A stretch of DNA of 32,417 nucleotides, taken from positions 1 through 32,417 of IMG/VR virus record IMGVR_UViG_3300037244_000019, one strand, 5' to 3'. This document shows positions 20,900-29,765 of the stretch, piece after piece; the first letter of the stretch is position 1, and each line of letters begins with the position of its first letter. This DNA comes from a virus. A program made the position numbers and the translations under genes. Under the pieces are notes generated by a model. That model saw nothing but the letters and a program-made list of their open reading frames with translations, was not told the origin of the DNA and searched no databases.

Positions 20900-22126
20900 A
20901 TGAGCAGGGTTCTAAAGAAGCCGTTCCATGAAAGTTTCATTGACTGTGTCAGTCCTCATACTGATATTCCTGATACGTTTATCATCTGGTCGGCGCTCTC
21001 TCTTGTTGGAGCGGCGCTCAAAAACAATGTATACTTTCAGATTGGTACGTACACACTGTATCCGAATATGTTCATAGTACTTGTTGGACCTCCTGGCGTT
21101 GGTAAAGGAGCTTCGATGAACATTTTAGAACAGATGATTATTGATACTAAACCAAATCAGGTAGTCAATACGCTGTCTGATCGTATTACAGCAGAACGTA
21201 TCATCGAGCGTATCTCAGACGGCTGGAGTACAGCGCCGCAGCTAAAGAACATGCAACTTGTACTAGGTAAGAATGACCACAATTGCTTGCTCTTTAGTTC
21301 TGAGATTCGTGTCTTACTTGGAGCATCAGATTGGATGCTTGAGTTTCTCGAAGAAGCATGGAGCAAAACGACTTATGAATATCAAACTAAGAACAAAGGA
21401 AACGTGGCAATTGACAATATGTGCTGCTCGCTACTAGCTGCTTCTGTTCCTGATTTCCTTCGCAATGTCAATCGAGAAGCTCATATGGTCATTACAGGGG
21501 GGTTTTCAAGCAGATGCCTCTTTATCTACGCAGAAAATCCGTCTAAAGACTTACCATTCCCGGAGCCGCTTAAAAAGAACGTAAAGTCCAAAGCTCTCTA
21601 TGATAATCTTGTTCTTGATCTCCAAGAAATAGGCACTCTTCGTGGAGAGTTTGTCATAGACACTGGCGCACGATTACGCTTTGAGACTTTCTTACGTCTC
21701 AATCGCGCTGCCTCGTCAAAGGATGACTCCGAGGCTGTAGCAAATTTTCGAGCTAGAATAAAAGCTCATATTCTGAAGTTAGCTATGATTTTTAGTGTCT
21801 CTCGTGATAATTCTCTTCACATCTCTGATATGGATATGGTCAATGCTATAGCAGAGATACAAAAAATTCTTGCAAGTTTGTCAAAGCTTTTCCGCGGCGC
21901 TGGAGAAGGAATGGATGCCGCAGTAACGGCACGAGTACAGGATTTTATTGAGAAGTACGGCAGAGTCTCGAAGAAAGAGATTTTCAAAGCGTTACACAGA
22001 CACTTAAACTCTCCCGAAACTCTCGATAGAATTCTTTACGTTCTTGAAGCCATAGGTTATTGTACTGTGGTGAACTCAAACAAAATGACGTTTTATCAAC
22101 CTGTAGTGAGGAAGGTAGGTCCATGA
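20900..22126 (+). CDS. DUF3987-type ATPase, probable replicative helicase/primase-helicase
   Basis: 408 residues. FIVLVGPPGVGKGASMN carries Walker A (63-72). HNCLLFSSEIRVLLG corresponds to Walker B, with Glu. SLLAASVPDFLRN and ITGGFSSRCLFIYAENP are sensor-like segments of the DUF3987/AAA family found next to phage polymerases and primases. The C-terminal 70 residues (VQDFIEKYGRVSKKEIFKAL) look like a winged helix. No primase domain is present. The start has only a weak AAAGAG. The stop overlaps the next ATG. Confidence 0.83.
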   Translation: MSRVLKKPFHESFIDCVSPHTDIPDTFIIWSALSLVGAALKNNVYFQIGTYTLYPNMFIVLVGPPGVGKGASMNILEQMIIDTKPNQVVNTLSDRITAERIIERISDGWSTAPQLKNMQLVLGKNDHNCLLFSSEIRVLLGASDWMLEFLEEAWSKTTYEYQTKNKGNVAIDNMCCSLLAASVPDFLRNVNREAHMVITGGFSSRCLFIYAENPSKDLPFPEPLKKNVKSKALYDNLVLDLQEIGTLRGEFVIDTGARLRFETFLRLNRAASSKDDSEAVANFRARIKAHILKLAMIFSVSRDNSLHISDMDMVNAIAEIQKILASLSKLFRGAGEGMDAAVTARVQDFIEKYGRVSKKEIFKALHRHLNSPETLDRILYVLEAIGYCTVVNSNKMTFYQPVVRKVGP

Positions 22127-22863
22127 TGGCGATCTATAGCATACCAAAGTCAAATAAATCCGTGAACGTGGCACCAGAGGAGCCACAGAAACCAGATGCT
22201 CCGAATTTTTTGGCGCTAAGACGCCTTGAACTAGAAGCAGAAGACGCTGCCGATATAGCACTAAAGTCTGCCAGCGAAATCGTACTCGATGGTTCTAACA
22301 AGGTTACTATTCCAGGTTATGCTTATACATTCGAAGCTCTAGGTGAGCGGATACTCGTTAGTTTAGATATTCCACTCTCAGGCTATGAGTGTAAGACTTG
22401 TCTAGGCAGAAAGCGTATTAAGCGTCAGTGTGAGTGTGTAACGTGTGGAAGAGCAGGAAAAAAGTACACACTGGAACAAATAGAAGACATTCGTAAAACT
22501 CTTGGAGACTCTGTGGCAGATGCTCGTACTGAGATTATCTGTCCAGAGTGCGGTGGTGATCCTGACAGTGTTGCCACAGATGAAGTCTGTCCAGAGTGTA
22601 ACGGCGTTGGCGGCAAAGTTTGGATTCCACGTTCAGCAAAAGAATTCCCTACCACCGGTGTCGTAGTCTCGATGGGTTCTGTAGCAAGAGAGAAAGCTGA
22701 ATTTAAGATCGGTGATCGTATTCTCTTTGGTTTCCAAGCAGGAACAATGATTCCAAACAAGGCTGGATTACCGTTTAAATACATGGACTATTACAACGGC
22801 GCGATTAAGATTGAAGGTGCCGAAGCTATGGCAGCCTTTGATTTTGTGTTGTCGGCAGTCTAA
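22123..22863 (+). CDS. GroES-like co-chaperonin with DnaJ-type zinc module in the mobile-loop position
   Basis: 246 residues; ATG 22123 overlaps the previous TGA. Residues 70-84 ([15 protein letters not shown]) match the first GroES strand. Residues 166-242 ([29 protein letters not shown]; then IKIEGAE and DFVLSAV) match the rest of the GroES barrel. Between them, where GroES has the GroEL-binding mobile loop, is a Cys-rich insertion with Cys90, 93, 103, 105, 108, 140, 143, 156, 159, including CPECGGD and [10 protein letters not shown] as in DnaJ zinc repeats. Residues 1-65 are an extra extension. It probably replaces or redirects GroES, comparable in role to T4 gp31. Confidence 0.8.
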   Translation: MMAIYSIPKSNKSVNVAPEEPQKPDAPNFLALRRLELEAEDAADIALKSASEIVLDGSNKVTIPGYAYTFEALGERILVSLDIPLSGYECKTCLGRKRIKRQCECVTCGRAGKKYTLEQIEDIRKTLGDSVADARTEIICPECGGDPDSVATDEVCPECNGVGGKVWIPRSAKEFPTTGVVVSMGSVAREKAEFKIGDRILFGFQAGTMIPNKAGLPFKYMDYYNGAIKIEGAEAMAAFDFVLSAV

Positions 22864-22876
22864 GAAAGGAGGTGTC

Positions 22877-23038
22877 ATGCCACTTGAAGAAGGGAGTTCA
22901 AAAAAAGTAATCTCAGATAATATTAAAACTGAGATGCACGCTGGTAAACCACAAAAACAAGCTGTCGCTATTGCAATGAGTGAAGCTGGTAAAAGAAGAC
23001 AGAAGAGAAAGAAGACTCAGAAAAAGAAATACTCGTAG
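22877..23038 (+). CDS. DUF6496 family small basic protein
   Basis: 53 residues. [20 protein letters not shown] and [19 protein letters not shown] match DUF6496, a short protein frequent in phages and bacteria with no known function. The Lys/Arg tail ([12 protein letters not shown]) suggests nucleic-acid contact. AAAGGAGGTGTC is one of the strongest ribosome sites in the window. Last gene of the rightward module. Confidence 0.85.
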   Translation: MPLEEGSSKKVISDNIKTEMHAGKPQKQAVAIAMSEAGKRRQKRKKTQKKKYS

Positions 23039-23045
23039 CATAAGA

Positions 23046-23082
23046 AAGTCCCACTCTAGAGAACATTCTAGAGTGGGGACTT
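23046..23082. terminator. Bidirectional terminator between convergent modules
   Basis: AAGTCCCACTCTAGA-gaacat-TCTAGAGTGGGGACTT, 15 bp with one bulged G. It is followed by TCTTGTTTGT on the plus strand and by TCTTATG after the TT on the minus strand, so it can end the early module and the leftward tail module. T runs are modest. Confidence 0.75.
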
Positions 23083-23176
23083 CTTGTTTGTGCTCCCCCG
23101 GTACTACCTCAGCGCGTCCGTGTTCCGGCTGCTAGTTGCCGTCGATGAGGGAAAGGCGGCTCGACGCGCTCTCTGT
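23083..23176 (-). other. G+C-rich 3' untranslated segment of the tail-fibre gene
   Basis: No gene. AGCGCGTC/GACGCGCT (23111-23118 with 23163-23170) can close a long G+C-rich stem-loop just after the tail-fibre stop. Composition matches the distal tail-fibre gene rather than the early genes, so it was probably acquired together with it. Confidence 0.5.
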
Positions 23177-26023
23177 CTAGTCTGTGCATGTATACGCAAA
23201 AACCATAGCTGTGCTCGCCGGAGGAGCAGTGACCAATTGCGCGTTAAGAAGATCTGTGCTGCTAGATCCGCCCGAGAGCCACTGATAAATTCCTGTGCCG
23301 ATGGAATTTCCCGTTATTGTGCAGTTAGCAAAGTTGGGCCGATTGGTTCCCCCATCTACAACATAGACCATTGCTGTTCCGGTGGAACCCGTAGGACTCG
23401 TTCCAGTCGTAAACAGGACAGTCCCTCCAGATTGGTTACAAACATTACTCGATTGGCATACGGCAGTTGCCCCGGTTCCCGCGCCCGATTGCACTGCGAA
23501 TGTTACAGATCCTGTGCCCGTCCAAATTGGGCCTTTCACAATGCCCGTAAAGGTCGGTGCGACGAGGGGCGCCCCTCCTAGATTCGCTAGCGCCGTAGCT
23601 GCCGTAGTTGCTCCTGTTCCACCATTAGCTATTCCTACTGTGCCAGTAACAGCCGGGGCCGTATATGCTCCTGCCCCATTCAGATAGGTGGTCGCGCTGC
23701 CGCCTGTTGTCAGAGTCACTCCGTTGGTTGTTCCTGCACGATTGCTGCTCGATGCAATCTCGTGCCACGCATTATCATAGGCGGAATAAGAAAGAGTCAC
23801 AAATTCATTTGTCGGTATCGCCTCGCTCGTCGCGCCTCCCATCAGTTTGATGCCGTTCGGAGACGCTCCGCCTGTTTGAAGAACTGAAGGCCCATACTGA
23901 GCTGAGTAGATTTTTAGCAAGCGTCCATCGTACCCTCCTGTGATGGTGGTTATAGGCGTACCAGCCTGTACATCGTAAAGTCTAATGATGTCTCGATTGT
24001 TGGGTTGCAGCGGCAGGATACCTCCCGTTATGACATCTACAAATGTTGAAGTTTCTCCTGTCGGGGCCGTTGTGGAAACCGGGTTGTCGCCTTCGTTGCC
24101 GCTGGCGTCGATAATCGTCACCTGCTGACTGAAGTTAGAGCCAATATGGATGTTGCTCTGATTACTCAGTGAGTTGATATAGATGTTCGGCGTTCGATTC
24201 CCGCTAATTTCTCCTGTGCTTTGACCCGCATCATCATAGATACTATAGATGGTTGTCGAGTCGTTGAAGATATTATCATTGACGTTAAAATTTGTGGCGT
24301 AAAGGCCGGTAGCTCGAATGTCGGCATTGGTAACTCCAGACGGACAATTTCCTTCAAAGTAGCCTAATTTGATGGTCACTGCCGCTTGATTCTGTAGATA
24401 TATGCCAGCGCAGTTCGTTGCTATCCCTGCACCGTTGCCTTCAATGTCCATCTGGTCAAATTTAAGAGCCATAGACCCTCCGTAGGTCGAACCGGCAATC
24501 AAACCCACGCCGTAATTGCCATTGTTATTAAACGAGTCTCGTTCCCAAGCACTGTCATGTATAGTGTTGGAAGTTCCGTTGCATGTGGCTGTGGTACCCG
24601 TGCAGCCCGTGGTGCTTGTGTTTGACAAAAAGCCATCATTGCTATCGGAGCTTTCATAAATATCCGTGTACTTACAAATGATGCACCGGCCCACCACATG
24701 TATGCCATTAACAAATGATCCTTGAATGTTTATATTTTCTATGTCATCTCGATCCGCAATCCAATCCATATCAACTCGGCTTTGGAGTTCGATAGCGTCG
24801 TTCGTTCCCGTGCCAGGACTGTTGACGGTCAAGTCTTTGATTGCAAAATCATTGATAACTGTTGCCGCTTGCACGGTATCTGACTGTAGAGCATAAGGCG
24901 TGCTGCACGCAGGTTCCGTGATCGTAAACTGCGTTGCTGTGGCTGTCTGAATATAGTAGCCAACATAGCCTGTCGTGGCAAACAGCTTCATGCAAGAAAA
25001 CGCAGGAGAAGTCAAGAATGGCCCGGTAAAGGCTATGAACTGCGTGCCTCCACCGATAAAGTTGTTATTAGACGTGAATGTTACCACGCCACCGGAGCCA
25101 ACCGAGTATCCCGTCACATACGACAAGATTCTCCGGCCCAATGCGGGTTTTGTCGTGTCTAACGGCTCTACCGTCACGCAAGACTTGGCGGCGCCTTCAA
25201 CCTCAACTCCTGTCGATGGTTGAAAGTTATCAAGATAAGTTCCACATGGAAGAAAGATCTCCCCGGTAGGATACCCATTAGTGACAAGCTGTGCGTAAGC
25301 GGCAGTGATTGTGCCGGTGCCTGGAACTGCCGCAACGACAGAATCTAGCGAAGTGATATGCTGATCTAACGGCAGGAAGGAAGAGACGCCGCCTAGGTTA
25401 GCAAGTGCCACGGGTGCTGTAGTTGCGCCCGTGCCGCCGTTCGCAATTGTGATTGGTGTAGTAAGCGTATTTCCTGTAACACAACCCCATGCACTACCGC
25501 TATAACCTCTATAACAAGAATCGGTGACATTGTAATAGATGTTACCTGGTACAAGTTGTAGAATTGCCTCTACGTCAGCATAACCGTAGTTTCCTATGAC
25601 AGCAGAGAAGCGCGGTACTGGAATAGTGGCCGTGACTTGTGAGGATATATTCATACTTGGACCCGAAGCAGGAAGAACTAATATCCCACATTTAGAAGTA
25701 GAGAAGGGACATATAGTATATTGCCAAGAACTTCCAGCTGGAGTTACTTGGGTATTATCGTAGACTGAAACAGAAAAAGTTCCTTCTGAGCCTAGAGAAA
25801 TTGGTCTTTGATTTACAACAGCCATTGATAATGGCGCACCGTTTAACCTATAAACGCTAAGATTTGGCTGCGCTGGGTTAGGAACAAACTGTACTGTAAC
25901 AGTCCCGTCGAACCATGTTATGTTGTCTGAGTCGGTTACTGTGGCAGTTACCGTAGTAGTCTGTGCAAAAGAAATGCCACTCACAAAGAGTAGCATTCCA
26001 AGGAAAGCAAGATACTTCTTCAT
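23177..26023 (-). CDS. Tail fibre/tailspike with signal peptide and beta-helix region
   Basis: 948 residues. Residues 1-20 (MKKYLAFLGMLLFVSGISFA) form a canonical Sec signal peptide. A beta-sandwich-like start follows. At 193-212 lies IANGGTGATTAPVALANLGG, a tail-fibre repeat recurring at 798-817. In between, residues about 240-640 hold a beta-helix, pectate-lyase-like region (NDGFLSNTSTTG; GSMALKFDQMDIEGNGAGI), common in depolymerase tailspikes. It is the likely receptor-binding protein. Strong RBS TAGGAGGAAGT directly after the ATP-grasp stop. The N-terminal 190 residues are A+T-richer than the rest, so the distal part looks exchanged. A signal peptide on a virion protein is odd. Confidence 0.8.
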   Translation of the reverse strand: MKKYLAFLGMLLFVSGISFAQTTTVTATVTDSDNITWFDGTVTVQFVPNPAQPNLSVYRLNGAPLSMAVVNQRPISLGSEGTFSVSVYDNTQVTPAGSSWQYTICPFSTSKCGILVLPASGPSMNISSQVTATIPVPRFSAVIGNYGYADVEAILQLVPGNIYYNVTDSCYRGYSGSAWGCVTGNTLTTPITIANGGTGATTAPVALANLGGVSSFLPLDQHITSLDSVVAAVPGTGTITAAYAQLVTNGYPTGEIFLPCGTYLDNFQPSTGVEVEGAAKSCVTVEPLDTTKPALGRRILSYVTGYSVGSGGVVTFTSNNNFIGGGTQFIAFTGPFLTSPAFSCMKLFATTGYVGYYIQTATATQFTITEPACSTPYALQSDTVQAATVINDFAIKDLTVNSPGTGTNDAIELQSRVDMDWIADRDDIENINIQGSFVNGIHVVGRCIICKYTDIYESSDSNDGFLSNTSTTGCTGTTATCNGTSNTIHDSAWERDSFNNNGNYGVGLIAGSTYGGSMALKFDQMDIEGNGAGIATNCAGIYLQNQAAVTIKLGYFEGNCPSGVTNADIRATGLYATNFNVNDNIFNDSTTIYSIYDDAGQSTGEISGNRTPNIYINSLSNQSNIHIGSNFSQQVTIIDASGNEGDNPVSTTAPTGETSTFVDVITGGILPLQPNNRDIIRLYDVQAGTPITTITGGYDGRLLKIYSAQYGPSVLQTGGASPNGIKLMGGATSEAIPTNEFVTLSYSAYDNAWHEIASSSNRAGTTNGVTLTTGGSATTYLNGAGAYTAPAVTGTVGIANGGTGATTAATALANLGGAPLVAPTFTGIVKGPIWTGTGSVTFAVQSGAGTGATAVCQSSNVCNQSGGTVLFTTGTSPTGSTGTAMVYVVDGGTNRPNFANCTITGNSIGTGIYQWLSGGSSSTDLLNAQLVTAPPASTAMVFAYTCTD
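23573..23632 (-). repeat. Tail-fibre NGGTGATTA repeat, distal copy
   Basis: Encodes IANGGTGATTAATALANLGG (residues 798-817). It matches the copy at 25388-25447 at 18 of 20 residues. Such repeats are known recombination points for fibre tip exchange. Confidence 0.85.
25388..25447 (-). repeat. Tail-fibre NGGTGATTA repeat, proximal copy
   Basis: Encodes IANGGTGATTAPVALANLGG (residues 193-212). It sits where base composition changes from A+T-rich (N-terminal part) to G+C-richer (distal part). Confidence 0.85.
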
Positions 26024-26031
26024 ACTTCCTC

Positions 26032-27342
26032 CTAGAGCCAGCCATTAGTCTCAAGAAACTGATAACGCTTGAGAGTTGATTTGTTGATATCGGTACGATA
26101 CTGCATGTTTGGAATGTTGATTTTATTGAGCGCTTTATCACACTCAGCTGCGGCTTCCTCAATAGAATCGCCAATGCCAATAGGTGCACAAACGTAACCA
26201 TAGTTACCACTGGTAACGAGAGACTTCTTATCTTTAGCGAGCTTCACGTCGTACATATACGTGTGTGTAAGTTGCTCAAGATCCTCTGGATCAAGTCCCT
26301 CAATAGGAACATCCTTGGCTTTAGAAACTCGAATCTCAGTAGGATACGGCGGTATCGAAAGCGTTACCGACATTCCAAACGGCGCCCGCCATTTAATCTG
26401 AGGTATCTGAAATGAGGCCACACGTTGCAGCATCTCGCCAAAACCTGAACCATACATAGTGGCGATAGTAGTATCGGCGAGGTAGCCGAATCGCGGCGTC
26501 CACTCTAGGCCATAAGCTGTATCCATTGTCACAATGGTATTAAGATCAATCATTCCAGTGAAACAATTTGCACGCAGAAAAGGTATAATTTTCTTTAAGC
26601 CCTCACGATAGAGCTTAGATTCTTCTGAGATAGCGAAGACCAAATTACCAGAACATCCTGTATTCGGTCCCTTACCTTCATTCATGAACTTTTTTTCTTC
26701 GAGTGTACAAGTAAGCATATAGAAATCCGCGCCATTGAAATACCCCATCACCGAGGCTTCCGTACCCTTGACGAACTCTTGTAGAATGAATGGCTGATTC
26801 TTCGATAGCGCGTATAATCTGTCGATGACTTTGAGCATGTCCAGTGCATCCTTAGCAACATACGTCAGCGCCTTATCATCGTTTCCACCTGGACCCTCGT
26901 AGGGTTTGTAGACATAGCGTTTCCCTTCTTTTTTTATGTGCGCCTTCCCTTCTGAGGCTGTAGCAAACTCCTGATACGGTGGCACCACAATCTTCGCTTG
27001 TTCCATTGCTTCCAAACCGAATTTCCTATCATCCTCCAAGGCTTCTTCAAAACTGCCATCTCCTAGTGTGGGCGCCTCCATTCTTGAAGCATCCGCTTGC
27101 TTTGGTTTGCCGGTGAGATCAAACAAGGACAAATTATACCCTTTATACGATGGGTATCCATATCCTTGCACCGTGCGTCTATGATCCAGCGATAGCTTCT
27201 TGGGGGGTGGAATTAACCCCCCAAGAACATCCTCATAATACTCTGGCTTAGACAAAAAGTAGTCTACATCATGACCTTCCGCAAGGAGGCGTAAGATAAA
27301 CCACGCGCCCATGCCAGAAAAAGAGGACATTGCTATCTTCAT
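26032..27342 (-). CDS. PurD-like ATP-grasp enzyme
   Basis: 436 residues. Residues 1-100 resemble a Rossmann-type pre-ATP-grasp domain (MKIAMSSFSGMGAWFILRLL). KRYVYKPYEGPGGNDDKAL is the ATP-binding strand-loop. FILQEFVKGTEASVMGYFNG and GKGPNTGCSGNL correspond to PurD (GAR synthetase) motifs. CFTGMIDLNTIV and LEWTPRFGYLADTT mark the metal-binding end, but the usual Glu-x-Asn reads Glu-Trp-Thr, so one metal ligand has changed. Probably a carboxylate-amine ligase with a substrate other than phosphoribosylamine. Its place in the tail operon hints at modification of a virion protein, nucleotide or small molecule. Confidence 0.82.
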   Translation of the reverse strand: MKIAMSSFSGMGAWFILRLLAEGHDVDYFLSKPEYYEDVLGGLIPPPKKLSLDHRRTVQGYGYPSYKGYNLSLFDLTGKPKQADASRMEAPTLGDGSFEEALEDDRKFGLEAMEQAKIVVPPYQEFATASEGKAHIKKEGKRYVYKPYEGPGGNDDKALTYVAKDALDMLKVIDRLYALSKNQPFILQEFVKGTEASVMGYFNGADFYMLTCTLEEKKFMNEGKGPNTGCSGNLVFAISEESKLYREGLKKIIPFLRANCFTGMIDLNTIVTMDTAYGLEWTPRFGYLADTTIATMYGSGFGEMLQRVASFQIPQIKWRAPFGMSVTLSIPPYPTEIRVSKAKDVPIEGLDPEDLEQLTHTYMYDVKLAKDKKSLVTSGNYGYVCAPIGIGDSIEEAAAECDKALNKINIPNMQYRTDINKSTLKRYQFLETNGWL

Positions 27343-27344
27343 TG

Positions 27345-27614
27345 CTAGTTACCTTCTTCGTCAAGAATTTTACCAAGTTTACAAACGTGAACTTGAGAAC
27401 TGAGTGTCTGCTTTTCAATCCTATCGTCAAAAACTTTCTCAAGGTCAACTGTAGCTGACCTCCCATCGTTTGCTTCAAGAGGAATTCTTACAGTAATCCT
27501 CTTATTCGCAAAGTTAATGTACACATAATGCGCACAAGTTGTGGTTGTAAGTTCAATTCCATCTTGATGAACTTCACTTTCGTTTCTGAGCCTAACTTTC
27601 GTAAAATCAATCAT
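27345..27614 (-). CDS. Small protein before ATP-grasp gene, unknown
   Basis: 89 residues, beta-rich (GIELTTTTCAHYVYINFANK; RITVRIPLEANDGRSATVDL). The stop lies 2 nt before the ATP-grasp ATG, and AAGGAG (from CTCCTT) precedes its own start. No recognised family. Coupling suggests it works with the ATP-grasp enzyme, possibly as substrate or partner. Confidence 0.7.
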   Translation of the reverse strand: MIDFTKVRLRNESEVHQDGIELTTTTCAHYVYINFANKRITVRIPLEANDGRSATVDLEKVFDDRIEKQTLSSQVHVCKLGKILDEEGN

Positions 27615-27641
27615 TTTCCTGCTCCTTTGTTTTTACTGGTA

Positions 27642-27800
27642 TTACTTGTTATTCTTTCCAGCATGATCTGCTTTTTGGTTTTCATGTGGCTTCTTGCTAT
27701 GACCGCTACCACAGCCTTTGGCTTGCGAACCACTGGCTTGCACACGTTCCTGCATCGCCTTGGCTTCTTTGAGTGAGAGTGCTGCACTTTGACCGCTCAT
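27642..27800 (-). CDS. 52-residue Gly/Ser/Lys-rich peptide
   Basis: It begins MSGQSAALSLKEAKAMQERV and ends NQKADHAGKNNK, with one Cys in a GCGSGHSKK segment. ATG 27800 is set by AAAGGAGGAATCC; the ATG at 27827 overlaps the preceding gene and is not needed. Probably disordered after the first helix. Function unknown; a small virion or scaffold-like protein is possible. Confidence 0.65.
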   Translation of the reverse strand: MSGQSAALSLKEAKAMQERVQASGSQAKGCGSGHSKKPHENQKADHAGKNNK

Positions 27801-27814
27801 GGATTCCTCCTTTC

Positions 27815-29764
27815 TTAGAATTCCCAAGTAGTATCTTCCCTGTGTCTGGAAGGTCGTCTTGGACGAACAGGTTTTTTAGCTTGTCCAATCTTTTGTTCTG
27901 CTGGAGTTTTTACAAACTGATGCGCCAAGATATTACCAGCAAGGGGTATTGTATCCTCCAATATATCACGTACCACAGGAGCTGCATTGTATTTGCCCAT
28001 ACTGTTTGTACGTGTAACCATGTTAAATACATCCTCTCCGGCACGAAACGGCGTTCCGATCGTCGGACCCATTAAAGAATAAGCTAGGCGATTTCCGTGA
28101 GCGGCTCCAATATAGTTTGTATATACTCCAAAAGACGCATACATGGACATTAGAGAGATGTATTCACGCACAGTCGCAGGAATGTTACCAGAACCAAGCT
28201 GAGCATAATCTTGCTTTGCGGAATCAATTGCTTGCTTCGCATTCAGTGTGCGTCCATAGATTTCTACAGACTTCATCATAGGAGCGACAGCAGGCCATAA
28301 AGCTCCAACAGTTCCTGCAAACTGTGCCAAGCCTACGTAATCACCTGCTTCCCACATTTTAGTAAGTTCACGTCTCAAGAAACGAGATTGAGCGTTTACG
28401 AAAGTATGATACATTGTTGCAGAGCGCATTACCATATTAGAATTACTCTTGAGAGCTTGCTCTACTGTCTTATCCATGAAAAAACGATTATTTACAAAGT
28501 GAAACACTCCCGTACGAAGTTGTTCTTCATTAAGTTTTCCACCTTGTCTGATTACTTCTTCTGGATTGATACCCATTTCTTTGAGGTTAGCTATTGCAAT
28601 CTTAGAACCCCTTAATGCTTGCGATGCCCAATTATGAGAAGCGCACCATCCTACAGAAGCCGCATATGAAAGTTGCTTCGAGCGCACAAAACTAAAAAAA
28701 GGCATGTGATAAGATTTGAAGAAGATCTGACCTGCTGTAGGACTTCCGGTTAACTTGGCAGTTGTACCAGAACCACCACGCATGGCACGATCCATGAAAT
28801 CATGATCTGTGTAAGCTAAAATATTAGTAGAGTCAAGAAACGCCTTAAACTCAGGGTCACTCATGTGAAGCATACCTTCAACAAGACGCGGCGCTGGTAT
28901 AGAAGCAAGGTTTCCAACCGTAGAAATATGCTTAAATGCCACCTGAGTCAGCTGAACTACCCTCATCACACCTTGTATACGACTCTCGATTCCTAGTTTA
29001 TCTGGTGGCGTATACGTAGACGAGGTGTCAAAAGGCTTGAGCAAATCACTCTTATCCAGCTTCTCACCTTTAGCAAAACTTTGTAGCTTTACAAGTTTAT
29101 TTCTGCGATTGATCTCTACTGCAATAGCTAATTTTGAACTAGAAGCTGGCCTAACTCCGCCACCTTCTCTATGATTCACAGTGTCTCGAACTTCATTCGA
29201 GATCAAATTCATTGCACCTCTAGCCCAAGACTCTTGAACAGGATCTTTACTTTCAAGAAGAGGCATTATATAAGGCATGACGTGTTGCATTTTTGGACCA
29301 AAAGCTACAGCAGCTCCTTGTACTCTGGCTTGTTGGATATTTTGATTTTTTATCTGCATTAAAGAGCGATCTTCGTTACCTGCTTCACGTGCCATGAGTT
29401 GTACTAAAGGACCATTAGAACTTGCGAGAGGATGGTTTAATCTCTGCGCTTCGGCATGAACGTCGCGCAGCGAACTATTTAGACCGATCTTATTACGTAA
29501 CTCTGGATGCGCTAATACTTGTTTTTGAATCGAATCTACAGGAGCATCTAATCTTGTAAGCGCCGCGGCTCGCTCTGTTTGAAAAGTCATATGCAATTGT
29601 TGGAGTCTCTCACCAAACGCACCGCCTACTCTAAAGTAAGCATCCTTAGCACCCACGGTATCGTTAAGATGAATCTCCATCTTGCTGATAGATTCTTCCG
29701 CAGAAGGAGCAACTGCTCGTGCTACTGTACGTCCCAGATCGCCAAGAAGTGATCCAATTCCCAT
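27815..29764 (-). CDS. Large late protein, probable internal-virion or ejection protein
   Basis: 649 residues, Ala/Met/Gln-rich and helical throughout, no enzyme motif. ATG 29764 is chosen: GGGAG lies 9 nt upstream and the previous stop ends 1 nt before it (TGAT-ATG). The middle has long amphipathic helices (GIESRIQGVMRVVQLTQVAF). The C-terminal third has moderately hydrophobic stretches (VGLAQFAGTVGALWPAVAPM). The end is basic and Pro-rich (KKPVRPRRPSRHRED). Two adjacent very large helical proteins before the tail fibre recall the internal core proteins of podoviruses. That is inferred from position and size only. Confidence 0.7.
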   Translation of the reverse strand: MGIGSLLGDLGRTVARAVAPSAEESISKMEIHLNDTVGAKDAYFRVGGAFGERLQQLHMTFQTERAAALTRLDAPVDSIQKQVLAHPELRNKIGLNSSLRDVHAEAQRLNHPLASSNGPLVQLMAREAGNEDRSLMQIKNQNIQQARVQGAAVAFGPKMQHVMPYIMPLLESKDPVQESWARGAMNLISNEVRDTVNHREGGGVRPASSSKLAIAVEINRRNKLVKLQSFAKGEKLDKSDLLKPFDTSSTYTPPDKLGIESRIQGVMRVVQLTQVAFKHISTVGNLASIPAPRLVEGMLHMSDPEFKAFLDSTNILAYTDHDFMDRAMRGGSGTTAKLTGSPTAGQIFFKSYHMPFFSFVRSKQLSYAASVGWCASHNWASQALRGSKIAIANLKEMGINPEEVIRQGGKLNEEQLRTGVFHFVNNRFFMDKTVEQALKSNSNMVMRSATMYHTFVNAQSRFLRRELTKMWEAGDYVGLAQFAGTVGALWPAVAPMMKSVEIYGRTLNAKQAIDSAKQDYAQLGSGNIPATVREYISLMSMYASFGVYTNYIGAAHGNRLAYSLMGPTIGTPFRAGEDVFNMVTRTNSMGKYNAAPVVRDILEDTIPLAGNILAHQFVKTPAEQKIGQAKKPVRPRRPSRHREDTTWEF

Positions 29765-29765
29765 A

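Noticed and set aside
23382-23687. Plus-strand ORFs across the tail-fibre gene
   Set aside because: Antisense shadows of a long fibre frame with clear repeats; no starts with ribosome sites.
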